Source of the DNA: Pegoplata infirma
Lineage: Eukaryota > Arthropoda > Insecta > Diptera > Anthomyiidae
Direction: 5' to 3'
Assembly: GCA_963921195.1 (NCBI GenBank)
Contig: OY992538.1
Location: 6,410,330-6,474,329 of the forward strand
Length of the DNA stretch: 64,000 bases
Made by a program: the position numbers and the translations under genes. Under the pieces are notes generated by a model that was not told where the DNA came from, did no database searches, and saw nothing but the letters and a program-made list of their open reading frames with translations. Below are positions 46,046-57,021 of this stretch, piece by piece (positions within the stretch are counted from its first letter, which is position 1; the number at the start of each line of letters is the position of its first letter).

Positions 46046-47227
46046 ATATTATAACTAGCTTACCATCCCGGTACTTCGTTACCGGTTGTATTGAATACCG
46101 AATAATAGAAGGATCAGGATTACTCTATGATTTCAAAAAATTCCCCTAGGTAGTCTTTGTTTTATTTACTTGTGGACGTTTACGTCTTTCATAAAATAAT
46201 ATTTCAATGAATAGTTTAAACAATACAATTTGAATAACTTCGCTGGTACGTTATCATGTGCGTTCCGGTGAAAAAAAAGATATTGACAATTTTCGAGCCT
46301 TTATATCAGGTTTTTGGATTTAAAGTGAATAAATATTTCAGTGAAAAAAGAAATGGGAATAAAAAAAAGTTTGAGTGAAAAAACATATAGGGAGAAAAAA
46401 TATGGAATAAAAAAAGTTAAATACGATAAATTTGAGTAAAAAGTATCATTCCATATTGTTCCCTGCTCTATTTCATTTCGATCCCCGTTCTACTCCATTT
46501 CATTTCCAATTCCATCTCCTTTTGTTCCATGCAAGTTTCATTCCTCTCCGTATAATATGCGTTAAAGAAATAAAAATTTATATTGTCGTTATTTTATAGA
46601 TATGAAAAGTACCATTTTACACCACTTTTACCAGGTACCCCTTTTTATCCTAAAATTTTAAATCTTAAAATATGGCTGTTATTTCTGGGGCTTTTAATTT
46701 AATAGTTAGATATGTAAAAATAACCATTTGCCACGTCTTCCCTTAAAATTAAATTTTTCAAAAAACCTTTTTTTTGTGCTAGTTGATCCTATATTTAAAA
46801 TACCAAGTTTCTGAACCATTATTTCAAGAAATATAAGAATAACCAAATTTACACTTCTTTATCCCCTTTACAATCAGTCGCGACCCTTAGAAACAGAATT
46901 TCCTAAAATAAAGCATTCAAAATTTCAGTGCCTAGGATCATTACTTCATGAAATATAAAAAGTATCAAAAACCTCTAGAAACGGATTTTTTTAAAAAATA
47001 CTTTAGAAGAATGTTTTTTCACCGAAGAACCCTACATTCCAAAATTCAAGCTTCTAAGGTCATTATTATAGGACCAAAAAAAGTACCAAAAGTACACTTT
47101 CTTACCCCCGTTAAAAACGGAATTTCCAAAAAGTATTTCTTCCAGAATGTTTTTTTCTTCATCGAAAAATCCTACATTCCATATTTAAATTTTCTAGGAT
47201 CATTGTTTCAGCACTTTCGGTGCTTTC

Positions 47228-47815
47228 AATAAAAGGTACTTTATATTAAAGGTAATTTTTGTAAAAGGTACTTTTTATAAAAAATACTTTTTATAAAGGG
47301 TACTTTTTATAAAAGGTAGTTTTTATAAATGCTACTTTTCATAAAAGGTACTTTTTATAAAAGGTACTTTTTATAAAAGGTACTTTTTATAAAAGGTACT
47401 TTTTATAAAAGGTACTTTTTATAAAATGTACTTTTTATAAAAGGTACTTTTTATAAAAGGTACTTTTTATAAAAGGTACTTTTTATAAAAGGTACTTTTT
47501 ATAAAAGGTACTTCTTATAAAAGGTACTTTTTATAAAAGGTACTTTTTTAAAAAGGTACTTTTTATAAAAGGTACTTTTTATAAAAGGTAGTTTTTATAA
47601 AAGATGCTTTTTTTAAAAGGTACTTTTTATAAAAGGTACTTTTTATAAAAGGTGCTTTTTTTAAAAGGTACTTTTTATAAAAGGTACTTTTTATAAAAGG
47701 TACTTTTTATAAAAGGTACTTTTTATAAAAGGTACTTTTTATAAAAGCTACTTTTATAAAAGGTACTTTTTTTAAAAGTCCCATTTTTATAAAAGGTACT
47801 TTTTATAAACGGTAC
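47228..47815 (+). repeat. 16-bp satellite block 6, outside the gene
   Basis: About 36 units of TTTTTATAAAAGGTAC, the same consensus and orientation as block 1 in intron 2 but ~19 kb away. Flanked on both sides by diverged 146-bp-type sequence containing AAAAGTACCAAAAGTAC. Confidence 0.95.
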
Positions 47816-48060
47816 AAAATTTTCAGAAAGTACTTGTTCCAGAATGTTTTATTTCACTAAAGGATCCTACATTCTAAATTTCAAGTTTGAATGACCATTA
47901 TTTTAGTAAATAAAAAAAAGTACCAAAATTACACTTTTTTGCCCATTTTACTCCCGTAGAATCTACATAGGCAAAAACCCAGCCGTAGTGAATATTTTTT
48001 CCCGGAAGTGAACCGAAATTGCAAATTTCAAGTTTCTAGTACCAGTATGTCAGGAGATAT

Positions 48061-48770
48061 AAAAAGTACCAAAAGTACAGTTTTTTACCCTTTTTACTCC
48101 CTTAAAATCAACACTGGCAAAAATCCAGCCTTAGTGGATCTATATTTCGGGAGGTGAACATTCAGTCCAAACTTCAAGTCTCTATGACCATTATTTCAGG
48201 AGATATAAAAAGTACCAAAAGTACAAATTTTTACCCTTTTTACCCCCTTAGAACCAACATTGGCAAAAACCCAGCCTTACTGGATCTAAATTCCATAATG
48301 TAAACATACAGTCCAAATTTCAAGTCTCTATGACCATTATTTCAGGAGATATAAAAAGTACCAAAAGTACAGTTTTTTACCCTTTTTACCCCCTTAGAAT
48401 CAACACTGGCAAAAATCCAGCCTTAGTGGATCTATATTTCGGGAGGTGAACATACAGTCCAAATTTCAAGTCTCTATGACCATTATTTCAGAAGATATAA
48501 AAAGTACCTAAAGTACAGTTTTTTACCCTTTTTACCCCCTTAGAATCAACACTGGCAAAAATCCAGCCTTGGCGGTTCTATATTCCGGGAGGTGAACATG
48601 CAGTCCAAATATCAAGTCTCTACGACCATTATTTCAGGAGATATAAAAAGTACCAAAAGTACAGCTTTTTACCCTTTTTACCCCCTTAGAATCAACATTG
48701 GCAAAAATCCAGCCTTAGTGGATCTATATTCCGGGAGGTGAACCTACAGTCCAAATTTCAAGTCTCTAGC
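48061..48770 (+). repeat. 146-bp tandem repeat, five units
   Basis: AAAAAGTACC recurs at 48061, 48207, 48353, 48499 and 48645, exactly 146 bp apart. Each unit reads AAAAGTACCAAAAGTACAG, TTTTTACCCCCTTAGAATC, GGCAAAAATCCAGCCTTAGT, GTCCAAATTTCAAGTCTC, CATTATTTCAGGAGATAT. Older, diverged units extend upstream at 144-bp spacing (47917). Confidence 0.93.
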
Positions 48771-48843
48771 TTCAGCGGTTTGGGCTGGGCGATGATGAAT
48801 CAGTCAATAAGTCAGTCAGTCAGTCACGTTACTCTTTTATATA

Positions 48844-49930
48844 TGGGGCAAAACGCGTCAAAGGTCCACACCAAAAAACAAATGTTGTCCAATTTAAGTA
48901 TAATTTTGGTAAAATAGTAGGTTAATGATAGGTATTCTAAATTACAAATATAAAATTTTTTGATGAAATATTGACAGAGTTACAGGGTTGGAAAGTTTTG
49001 ATGTTTTTGAAAAGAACATATTTTGGTGAATTTTAATTAACATTTAGATGAAACAAAAATTATAATTTTAAAAACGACTTTTAAAGTATTTTTGACGGCC
49101 TTTAAAATGGCATTTGTGTTTTTTTTGAAAAAAATAAATTTGACCTTAAAATTCAAGGTCAAAATATTAAATTGTAATTATCTTATAAGGGTCGCACTTT
49201 TAGATTTTTTTCACTAAGCCCACTAGAAAGGTTGAAATTTTTTTTAATTTCGGTTTTTTTAAAAAAAATGGTATGTATGATACTTTATGAGAAATCAATT
49301 TTTTTACGAGTACATAACACCCAAACTGTACTGATTTCTTTATTTTTTATGCGTGCAACGTTTGTTGTGTGTGTTTACAACGCACACTTTATCTAAGCAT
49401 TGATTTTTGTTGTTGTTATTATATGCAGATTAAAGCGATTTCAGTACAATTTGAGTGTCATATACTCCTAAAAAATTGATTTCTCATAAAGTTTCATACA
49501 TACCATTTTTTTTTTAAAAACCGAAATTAAAAAAAATGTCAAGCTTTCTAATGGGCTTAGTGAAAAAAATCTAAAAGTGCGACCCTTATAAGATAATTGC
49601 AATTTAATATTTTGACCTTGAATTTTAAGGTCAAATTTATTTTTAAAAAAAAAAACACAAATGTCATTTTAAAGGCCATCAAAAATACTTTAAAATTAGT
49701 TTTTTAAATTATAATTTTTGTTTCATCAAAGTGTTAATTAAAATTCACCAAAATATATTCTTTTCAAAAACATCAAAACTTCCCAACCCTGTAACTCTGC
49801 CAATATTTCATCAAAAAATTTTATATTTGTAATTTATACTACCTATCATTAACCTAATATTTTGCCAAAATTATACTTGAATCGGACAACATTTGTTTTT
49901 AGGTGTGGACCGTTGACGCGTTTTGCCCCA
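48844..49930. mobile_element. Large foldback, TGGGGCAAAACGCG ends, TATA TSD
   Basis: Ends TGGGGCAAAACGCGTCAA and TTGACGCGTTTTGCCCCA with TATA on both sides (48840-48843, 49931-49934). Arms of ~480 bp pair around a unique loop at about 49345-49425. It interrupts TTTTATATATAGATT, the end of the preceding element. Same superfamily as 38867-39910 and 42981-44832. Confidence 0.9.
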
Positions 49931-49934
49931 TATA

Positions 49935-50130
49935 TAGATTGCTAATTTATCGTAGATTATGGAAAAAATATTCTAAATTTGTTTTGGCATGTTAAAATAT
50001 TTTTTAACTAAATAGATTTAATCCGAAAATAAATCGATTAATTGAAAAACACAGCAAGTTAAGCCTAAAAGTATGCATTTTTTTACAAAACCCATCAAAA
50101 CCCGTTAGTAGAAACTTTTTCACTGTAAAA
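49935..50130. repeat. Right arm of the inverted repeat matching 45057-45195
   Basis: TAGATTATGGAAAAAATATT, AAATTTGTTTTGGCATGTTA and AAAAACACAGCAAGTTAAGC are the inverse of the left arm, with several substitutions and a small indel. Confidence 0.65.
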
Positions 50131-50580
50131 AATTAAAAATTTGTTCCACAAAAATTGTCAACATTTTATTGACTTAGTCTGTGTATTCTACAAATTAATA
50201 GTATTGCTCTCTCATGGTATTTATTCGTGTTTTTTTTTGCAATATTAACAAAATAACATCGACATCGTTACCAATTACACACTTAGATACCAATATTTTT
50301 TTTTATTTATTTGCCACTTAAAAAAACAACGAGTCGGCAATATAAATACTAAAAAAACATCAGAAATATAATTCATTCATTCGTTCACTCACCGCAACAT
50401 GAAACGAACGATAAACAAATATAAACTGATTCTATGCAGACTGAACCCAGTCAGCAAGAGTATAACTTTCTGGTAGCAAATCAATTAAAATAATTAATTT
50501 GTGTCTCTATGTGGTGTTTGCAAATATGTTGTGGAGCTTGTACGCAAAAAAAAAATTAAAAAATTTGTTCTAGTTTTTGG
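50131..50580. other. Unique stretch with a TATA-like motif and short frame
   Basis: CGGCAATATAAATAC near 50335 is followed ~20 bp later by CATCAGA, then ATTCATTCATTCGTTCACTC and an ATG at about 50400 opening 25 codons (MKRTINKYKLILCRL...). The spacing is short for a TATA-initiator pair and no downstream exon is recognisable. A gene start is possible but unsupported. Confidence 0.2.
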
Positions 50581-51180
50581 TTTAATTACTTACCTAAGTT
50601 TTTTACAAAAAACTTAGGTAATTTATTCAAAAACACTTTAATGGTTGTATTATATAAATGGTTTCCAAACATTTTCATCACGTCTGGTTTTTGAGAAAAT
50701 TGAGGTCAAAGTTCACAAAAATCATGTAATTGAGAATTTTTAAAAGAGCTTTTTTTATGAAATTTTTGTATGCTTCTGAGATCTGACCACTAATTTTCGA
50801 TTAAATTTCTCGCATTCATCGCATGTTCGAGTAGAATCGAAATTCTACTCGAACATGCGATTTTAAAATTTTTCTGTGTGCCTAAATTTATGCTTCAATA
50901 AAACAAACTTTTTACATGTTTTTTTTGTGCAACACTGAAACATAAACAAAATATGAAAAAGCTTATATTTATTAAAGCATAATTTTAGGCATACAAAAGA
51001 ATTGAAAAATCGTACGTTCGAGTAGAATTTCGATCGCTACCGACTCCAAGAATTTCCAAATTTTTCCATCACGTGAGGTTTTTGAGAAAATTGTGTAAGA
51101 GCTTTTTTTGTGAAATTTTTGTGTGCATCTGAGATCTGACCACACATTTTCGATTAACATTTTTAAGCTGATTCCGAATT
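50581..51180. repeat. Two diverged direct repeats with a perfect small palindrome
   Basis: 50737-50790 and 51097-51150 share AGAGCTTTTTTT, GAAATTTTTGT and TCTGAGATCTGACCA in direct orientation, ~360 bp apart. Between them CATGTTCGAGTAGAAT pairs with ATTCTACTCGAACATG over a 4-nt loop (about 50824-50859). Confidence 0.65.
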
Positions 51181-51183
51181 TGT

Positions 51184-51664
51184 TTTTTATACTCTCCACT
51201 CTAGTGATGGTGATATATATAAGTTTGTCATTCCGTTGGTAACACCTCGAAATATTGGTCTAGGACCAAAAAAAGTATATATATTCATGATCCTCGATCG
51301 ATTTTAAGACCATCTAGGGATGTCCGTCCGTCTGTCTGTCTGTCCGTCTGCCTGTAAACATGTTTTAAAAACATTGGTAAGTCACAAAAACTTTTTACAA
51401 CGTATTTTTGTCACTAAAAATATTTTTACATTAAAAAAAAAATACACTCGAAAAAAATTTTACACTCAAAAAAAAAGTACACTCAAAAAAAATTTAGTAA
51501 ATTCATTTCTTTTTTTCAAAAATTACTTAAAAAAAATTTTTTTACACAAAATAAAATATTACTACTATTTTTTTTGCGTTAGAATTTTTACTATCACTTA
51601 AAAAGGGCATTGTGGAGGGTATTCACAGATTCGGCCAAGTCGAATTTAACTTTTCTACCTGTTC
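51184..51664 (+). repeat. Dispersed GTCCGTCTG repeat, variant 3' half
   Basis: TTTTTATACTCTCC, TTTGTCATTCCGTTGG, GTCCGTCCGTCTGTCTG; then a different second half ending AAAGGGCATTGTGGAGGG, TTCGGCCAAGTCGAATTTAA, TTTTCTACCTGTT. A similar tail occurs at 36545-36610, so this is a subfamily. Confidence 0.8.
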
Positions 51665-52122
51665 TTATTATCCCAGCAAATTTTTGCATTACTAGTAATG
51701 AGTATAGTAATTAGTAATAATTATTGGTATGTACTTACTCATTGCATGAAACACTACTCATTCTATAAAGGCCGTGAGACAAAAATACTTAGTGCCTACA
51801 AGCTTACGAGTAGGGAGATAAATAACTACTTACCTATAACGAGTAAAATAAGGAATAAAATAAATAGTTGAAAACAGAGTTTGATATAACTATTTATCAT
51901 TAGACTATTCGTTTTCGCGAAACTTTAAGCTAGAAAGGTAAAACAAATATTGTTTTTTTCTGATTGGACTTAATTTCCCAAGTGAACTTGCAAATAAGTA
52001 TTTATTTTTAACATTCTCAATAACTTATTTATTATTTACCCAGTGAAAAATGTTCAAATGTGAATCATATATATTTCACATATGATTACATATATGAACA
52101 TATATATTTAATATATGAGCAT

Positions 52123-52900
52123 TAGACTGCCCAGAAAAAAAGCGAAGTTTTTATTTTCTTGGGGGATACCTGCAAATTTTGTTCCTTTTTGTGCAAAAAA
52201 ATTTCGGTTTTTTTTTGGGATTTTTAAAATAATATCTAGAGGTCGCGATCTCGCGATTTATAACGATTTATTTTTTTTGAGTTTTTTATTACTTTAAATT
52301 GTTAAATATGATTAATATGATAAAATATTAATAATTTCAGACAAAAAAAAAATTAAATTAAAAATTAAATATCGCTCATTCCATGAGATGTCTCCCAGCA
52401 TCTAATCAAATGTTCCTTAATTTATTTGAAATTTTGCACACATGAACACTATGAAGCTATTAAAATAAATCAGTTGTTAGTTCCGAGAAAATCCGTGAAT
52501 TCGCGAATATATTCGCGTTCGCGAATTCGTGGATTTTCGCGAAACTAAAAACGAATTTATTTTAATTGCTCCATAGTGTACCTGTGTGCGAAATTTCAAA
52601 TAAATTAAAGAACATTTGATTAGATGCTGGGAGACATCTCATGGAATGAGCGATATTTAATTTTTAATTTATTTTTTTTTTGTCTGAAATTATTAATATT
52701 TTATCATATTAATCATATTTAACAATTTAAAACAATAAAAAACTCAAAAAAAATAAATCGTTATAAAACGCGAGATCGCGACCTCTAGATATTATTTTAA
52801 AAATCCCAAAAAAAAACCGAAATTTTTTTGCATAAAAAGGAACAAAATTCGCAGGTATCCCCCAAGAAAATAACAACTTTGTTTTTTTCTGGGCAGTCTA
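52123..52900. mobile_element. hAT-like foldback A, 8-bp TSD ATGAGCAT
   Basis: TAGACTGCCCAGAAAAAAA ... TTTTTTTCTGGGCAGTCTA, with ATGAGCAT at 52115-52122 and 52901-52908. Arms of ~375 bp pair nearly perfectly around a short centre near 52512 (TTCGCGAATATATTCGCG), so the whole 778 bp is one hairpin. The frame at 52115-52297 is non-genic arm sequence. Confidence 0.92.
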
Positions 52901-52970
52901 ATGAGCATATACGAAATTTGGCGGCATATGGACAAACATATATGAAACATATATGAACACATATGCACAT

Positions 52971-54298
52971 TAAAGGTGTCCTAACGACTAAGGCAATTTT
53001 TCAAAATCACTTTTTAATACGTGGTAGGGTCCTAAATTGTAGTTTTGTATCTAAAAATGAGTGAGCCAAAATTTGGAGACAATCGGATAAAAATAACTCG
53101 TGCCGAAAATGGATTGAAGTTTTGGGACACTCTTATCTGATGAAAAAACACGTTTTTTCTAGTTTTTTGAAAAATATTGGTATATGCTATTTTTTTGTTA
53201 ATTTTTTTGTTAAGTAATATGAAAATGGTAATAAATTACCTATCCAAAAAGCTTAAAGAAATTCAAATCGGATGAAAAATAAGCATTTTACGCATACATG
53301 CCCCAGACCATTGCATGGTTTTTAAAGCCAAAATTTGAAAATTTTCAAAATTTTTAGGCAAAAATATAAAAAAAATTAAATTTTACTTTATAATAATATT
53401 AAATACATGTTATAGATAATAACTAACAGATATGGTAGTCTAACTTTTTTTTTTCATTTGGCGTGGGTAGTGATATAATTTCCGCGGATTCCAAACAAAA
53501 TGAGTTTTTCTAAAATAATTTAGCAAATATGGGAAACAATTTTCTGTATTGTATTATACGAAGTGAAATACACAAATTCTGTAAATTTTTTGAGAATTCG
53601 GGAATCTTTAACCCCTTTTCGTCGAGGTGAAATGACAAATTTGAGACGTTATACATTTCTATAATACAAAATATCTGCATATATCAGATTTCTCAAAAGT
53701 TGCAGAATTTACGTTTTACACTTCAATCCGCACAATAGAGCACAAATTTCCAAAAATTTGTTTAATTATTGTAGAAAAACGCATTTTATTTGGAATCCGC
53801 GGAAATTTTATCACTACCCGCGCCAAATAAAAAAAAAGCTTGACTACCATATCTGCTATTTTTAATCTTAAACATGTTTTCAATTTGATTATAAAGTAAA
53901 ATTAAATTTTTACTATTTTTATGCCTAAAAATTTTGAAAATTTTGAAATTCTGGCTCTAAAAACCATACAATGGTCTGGGGCATGTATGCGTAAGATGCT
54001 TATTTTTCATCCGATTTTAATTTTATTAGTCGTTTTGAAAAGGTAATTTAGTACCATTTTCATATTATTTCACAAAAAATTTAACAAAAAATATCAAATA
54101 CCCATGTTTTTCCAAAAACAAGAAAAAACGAGTTTTTCGTTCTTATAAGAATGTCCCAAAACTTCAATCCATTTTCGGCACGAGTTATTTTTAGCCGATT
54201 GTGCCCAAATTTTGGCTCACGCATTTTTAGATACTAAAGAACAATATAGGACCCTACCAGGTATAAAAAGGTGATTTTCGTTTTTAAGGACACCTCTA
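52971..54298. mobile_element. hAT-like foldback B, 8-bp TSD ATGCACAT
   Basis: TAAAGGTGTCC ... GGACACCTCTA with ATGCACAT at 52963-52970 and 54299-54306. Arms (CAAAATTTGG / CCAAATTTTG, CCCCAGACCATTGCATGG / CCATACAATGGTCTGGGG) pair over nearly the whole length, centre near 53640. Confidence 0.92.
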
Positions 54299-54333
54299 AT
54301 GCACATATGTGAACGCATGCCATATATGTACAC

Positions 54334-55442
54334 TAGAGTGTCCCTTATTTTGGAAATGTTGGAAATCTTGAGACGGTACCCGCTCATTTTTTTCCTTTTG
54401 ACTTAAAAATAACTCAGGAAAAATTTTACGCCCCTAGGACCACGCCTTCCCTACGCGACGGGGCCTTAAAGAGCGGGGCCTAAAAAATCATTTTTCCATA
54501 CAAACCAAAAATTTTTTTTTTTGATTTTTAATTTTTTTGTTATTATTTATTTTATTACTTGGTTTGCTTATTCACGACAAAAAATTTGATTTTGGTGGGA
54601 TAAGTCTTTCAGCGCTAAAAAATTTTTCGCAAAAAAAAAATTTGAGCCGCCGGGGTCCTGCAGTAAAAAATTTTTAAAAAATATTTTTTTTTAGTTTTGA
54701 CCAGCAACGGTTTTAGTTGTTATGTTGCTTTTAATGATATATATTCCAAAAAAAAAATTATTCATACCTGTGACATCTTTATCTTTTTCGAAAAAAAAAA
54801 TGTTTAGCCGTAGGGATCCTACGGTAAAAAATTTTTAAAAAATATTTTTTTTTAGTTTTGAAAAGCAACGGTTTTAGTTGTTATGTTGTTTTTAATGATA
54901 TATATTCCAAAAAAAATATTATTCATATTTGTGACATCTTTATCGTGTATCGAAAAAAATCAACAATGCATTTTGTACCCTTTTTTAGAACACGATAAAG
55001 ATGTCACAGATACAAAAAATATTTTTTTATGAATATATATCATTTAAAGCAACATAGCAGCTAAAACCGTTGCTGGTCAAAACTAAAAAAAAATATTTTT
55101 TAAAAATTTTTTACTGTAGGACCCCGGCGGCTCAAAATTTTTTTTTGCGAAAATTTTTTTAGCGCTGAAAGACTTATCCAACCAAAATCAAATTTTTTGT
55201 CGTAAATAAGCTAAGCAAGTAATATAATAATTAACAACAAAAAAATTAAAAATCAAAAAAAAATTTTTTGGTTTGTATGGAAAAATGATTTTTTAGGCCC
55301 CGCTTTTTAAGGCCCCGTCGCGTAGGGAAGGCGTGGTCCTAGGGGCGTAAAATTTTTCCTGAGTTATTTTTAAGTCAAAAGGAAAAAAATGAGCGGGTAC
55401 CGTCTCAAGATTTCTAACATTTCCAAAATAAGGGACACTCTA
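54334..55442. mobile_element. hAT-like foldback C, 8-bp TSD ATGTACAC
   Basis: TAGAGTGTCCCTTATTTTGG ... CCAAAATAAGGGACACTCTA (right arm has an extra T) with ATGTACAC at 54326-54333 and 55443-55450. Arms ~500 bp include GGACCACGCCTTCCCTACGC / GCGTAGGGAAGGCGTGGTCC. The left arm also has an internal tandem duplication (54670-54760 and 54835-54925). Confidence 0.92.
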
Positions 55443-55904
55443 ATGTACACATGCCGCCAATTTTCGCATGTGTAACATATATTTACATATATGAACATAC
55501 ATGTCCATATTTGGACCACATATGATTCATATATGAACATTTTTCACCGGGTATATTATTGCAAATAAGTACTTACGTATTACAATATAAGCCACTAGTT
55601 GCTTTTTGGACTAAAGTAATGCAGTGGGTAATGAGTAGTTGTTATAAGTAATGTAATTGGCAGTCATTACTTTTCACAACACATTACCTAGTTTTTGCTG
55701 GGATGTTATTAAATAGTGGTATTCAATCCAGAAACATCAAAAAATATGGAAATATTTTGTATAATTTTGAAGCAACAAGACTCTGAAAATCGACGATAGT
55801 CAACTATCACTTTAGGTGACCACAGGCCAGGACAATCAGAGTGTAAGCTATGGGATACCATCCTTCTAAGTGCAGGACTTTAAACTCCTTCTGATATAAA
55901 AAGG

Positions 55905-56240
55905 TTTCATTTGTTTAACAAAAATTTAAAAAAATTTGTAAAAATTGCGGTTTTTTAAGAGGTTGGTTTAGGGTAACTTTTTTTGCCCCCGATCCGATTT
56001 TGCTCATTTCCGAACTTAACCGGCTTATAACCATGAGACATATTCGTGCCAATTTTCTAGCTCTTTTATTTTGGACTGAATCGTGTTTTATACAGACGGA
56101 CGGACATTCATAGATTGACTTAAAATCGATCATGGATCAATAATATATACTCTATGGGGTCCCCGACCGATATTTTTATGCGTTACAAACGGAATGAGAA
56201 AGTGAGTATACCCCCCATACTGTAGTTGGAGAGTATAAAA
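55905..56240 (-). repeat. Dispersed repeat, reverse type, uninterrupted
   Basis: Reads in one piece what is split at 42720-44928: AAGAGGTTGGTTTAGGGTAA, GATCCGATTTTGCTCATTTC, CATATTCGTGCC, ACAGACGGACGGACATTCA, ATCAATAATATATACTCTAT, GGGGTCCCCGACCGATAT, TTGGAGAGTATAAAAA. Useful as the empty-site reference for the 42981 insertion. Confidence 0.82.
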
Positions 56241-57021
56241 ACTGATAGGTACGGGTATTTTATTATCGACCATACTTTCAGAATTTGTTGGTCCTCGCCA
56301 TTTGTACAGTCAAAAGTTGAAATTTTCCGGACGAAGATACGGCTGTCTTGTAATCGCCCCCTTAAAATGTGTTTCAAATATATTTTAAAAGTAATCCAAA
56401 AATTGTCAGGAAATGTTTACTGGGTTATACGAACAAATAAAAACGAAAACAATTTTAAAACAACCAATTTTTTCACGTATATGGGGTTATTAAATCTAAT
56501 CGCTACTAACTAAATAAAACTACTAACAACAAATATGACAACAATCAATCGTGTGCCAATATTTTATTTTTTTGTTGCTCTTTATTGTCGTAAACTTATA
56601 CGTCACTGGCTAAAAATTTGTGGCTATTGTGATGATAGTACAATTTCTTGTGTAAGCAAATTGTTGTACAAAATGTGAACGACATGCAAACGATGAAACT
56701 GTTTTTTACAGGTGTAAAACATGAATTTTATCGTTTTGTTTAATCATTTATTTAGAGTTTAATATTGTCGATTGTCGCATTACATCTGCTTTACCCTACA
56801 ACAGGCAGTGGTAAAATATTGATGGTGTTTGTAACAAAGAAATGAAAAAAGCTTTTTCAAAAAAATCCTATTAAAAAAGTTTTTCTCTATATATTAATGT
56901 TGGTATATGGACCAGGTCCATGTACATATATATTTTCGGGTAAAAAAGGTTTAGTGGATCAACAATTATGATTAAAAATGTAAGATAAAATTTAAAATAT
57001 ATGTAATTTTCTAACTCATTA
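56241..57021. other. No gene recognised
   Basis: Fairly unique sequence. The 95-codon frame at 56226-56513 has no motif and begins within the preceding repeat. No RNA gene or repeat seen. Confidence 0.5.

Larger units (their letters stand above)
46050..48843 (+). mobile_element. Repeat-bearing element (CTAGCTTACC ... TTTTATATAT)
   Basis: Starts near ATAACTAGCTTACCATCCCGG and ends TCAGTCAGTCAGTCA then ACTCTTTTATATATAGATT. I recall such start and end wording flanking common insect repeats, but cannot name the family. The body consists of diverged ~146-bp repeats (from about 46590), a 16-bp array (47228-47815) and five regular 146-bp units (48061-48770). Confidence 0.55.
52039..55551. mobile_element. 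CCCRGTGAAAAATG element, level 2 of the nest, TA TSD
   Basis: CCCAGTGAAAAATGTTCA and TGAACATTTTTCACCGGG are inverse with one mismatch. TA flanks both sides (52037-52038, 55552-55553). Subterminal sequence is a run of CATATATGAACATATAT boxes. These boxes served as targets for three further insertions; without them the element would be only ~290 bp. Confidence 0.85.
51672..55702. mobile_element. CCCAGCAAA element, level 1 of a nest, AT TSD
   Basis: CCCAGCAAATTTTTGCATTA at the left and TACCTAGTTTTTGCTGGG at the right, with AT on both sides (51670-51671, 55703-55704). TAATGAGTA / TACTTACTCATT boxes recur near both ends, as in other members. Its centre contains the 52039-55551 element. Confidence 0.82.
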
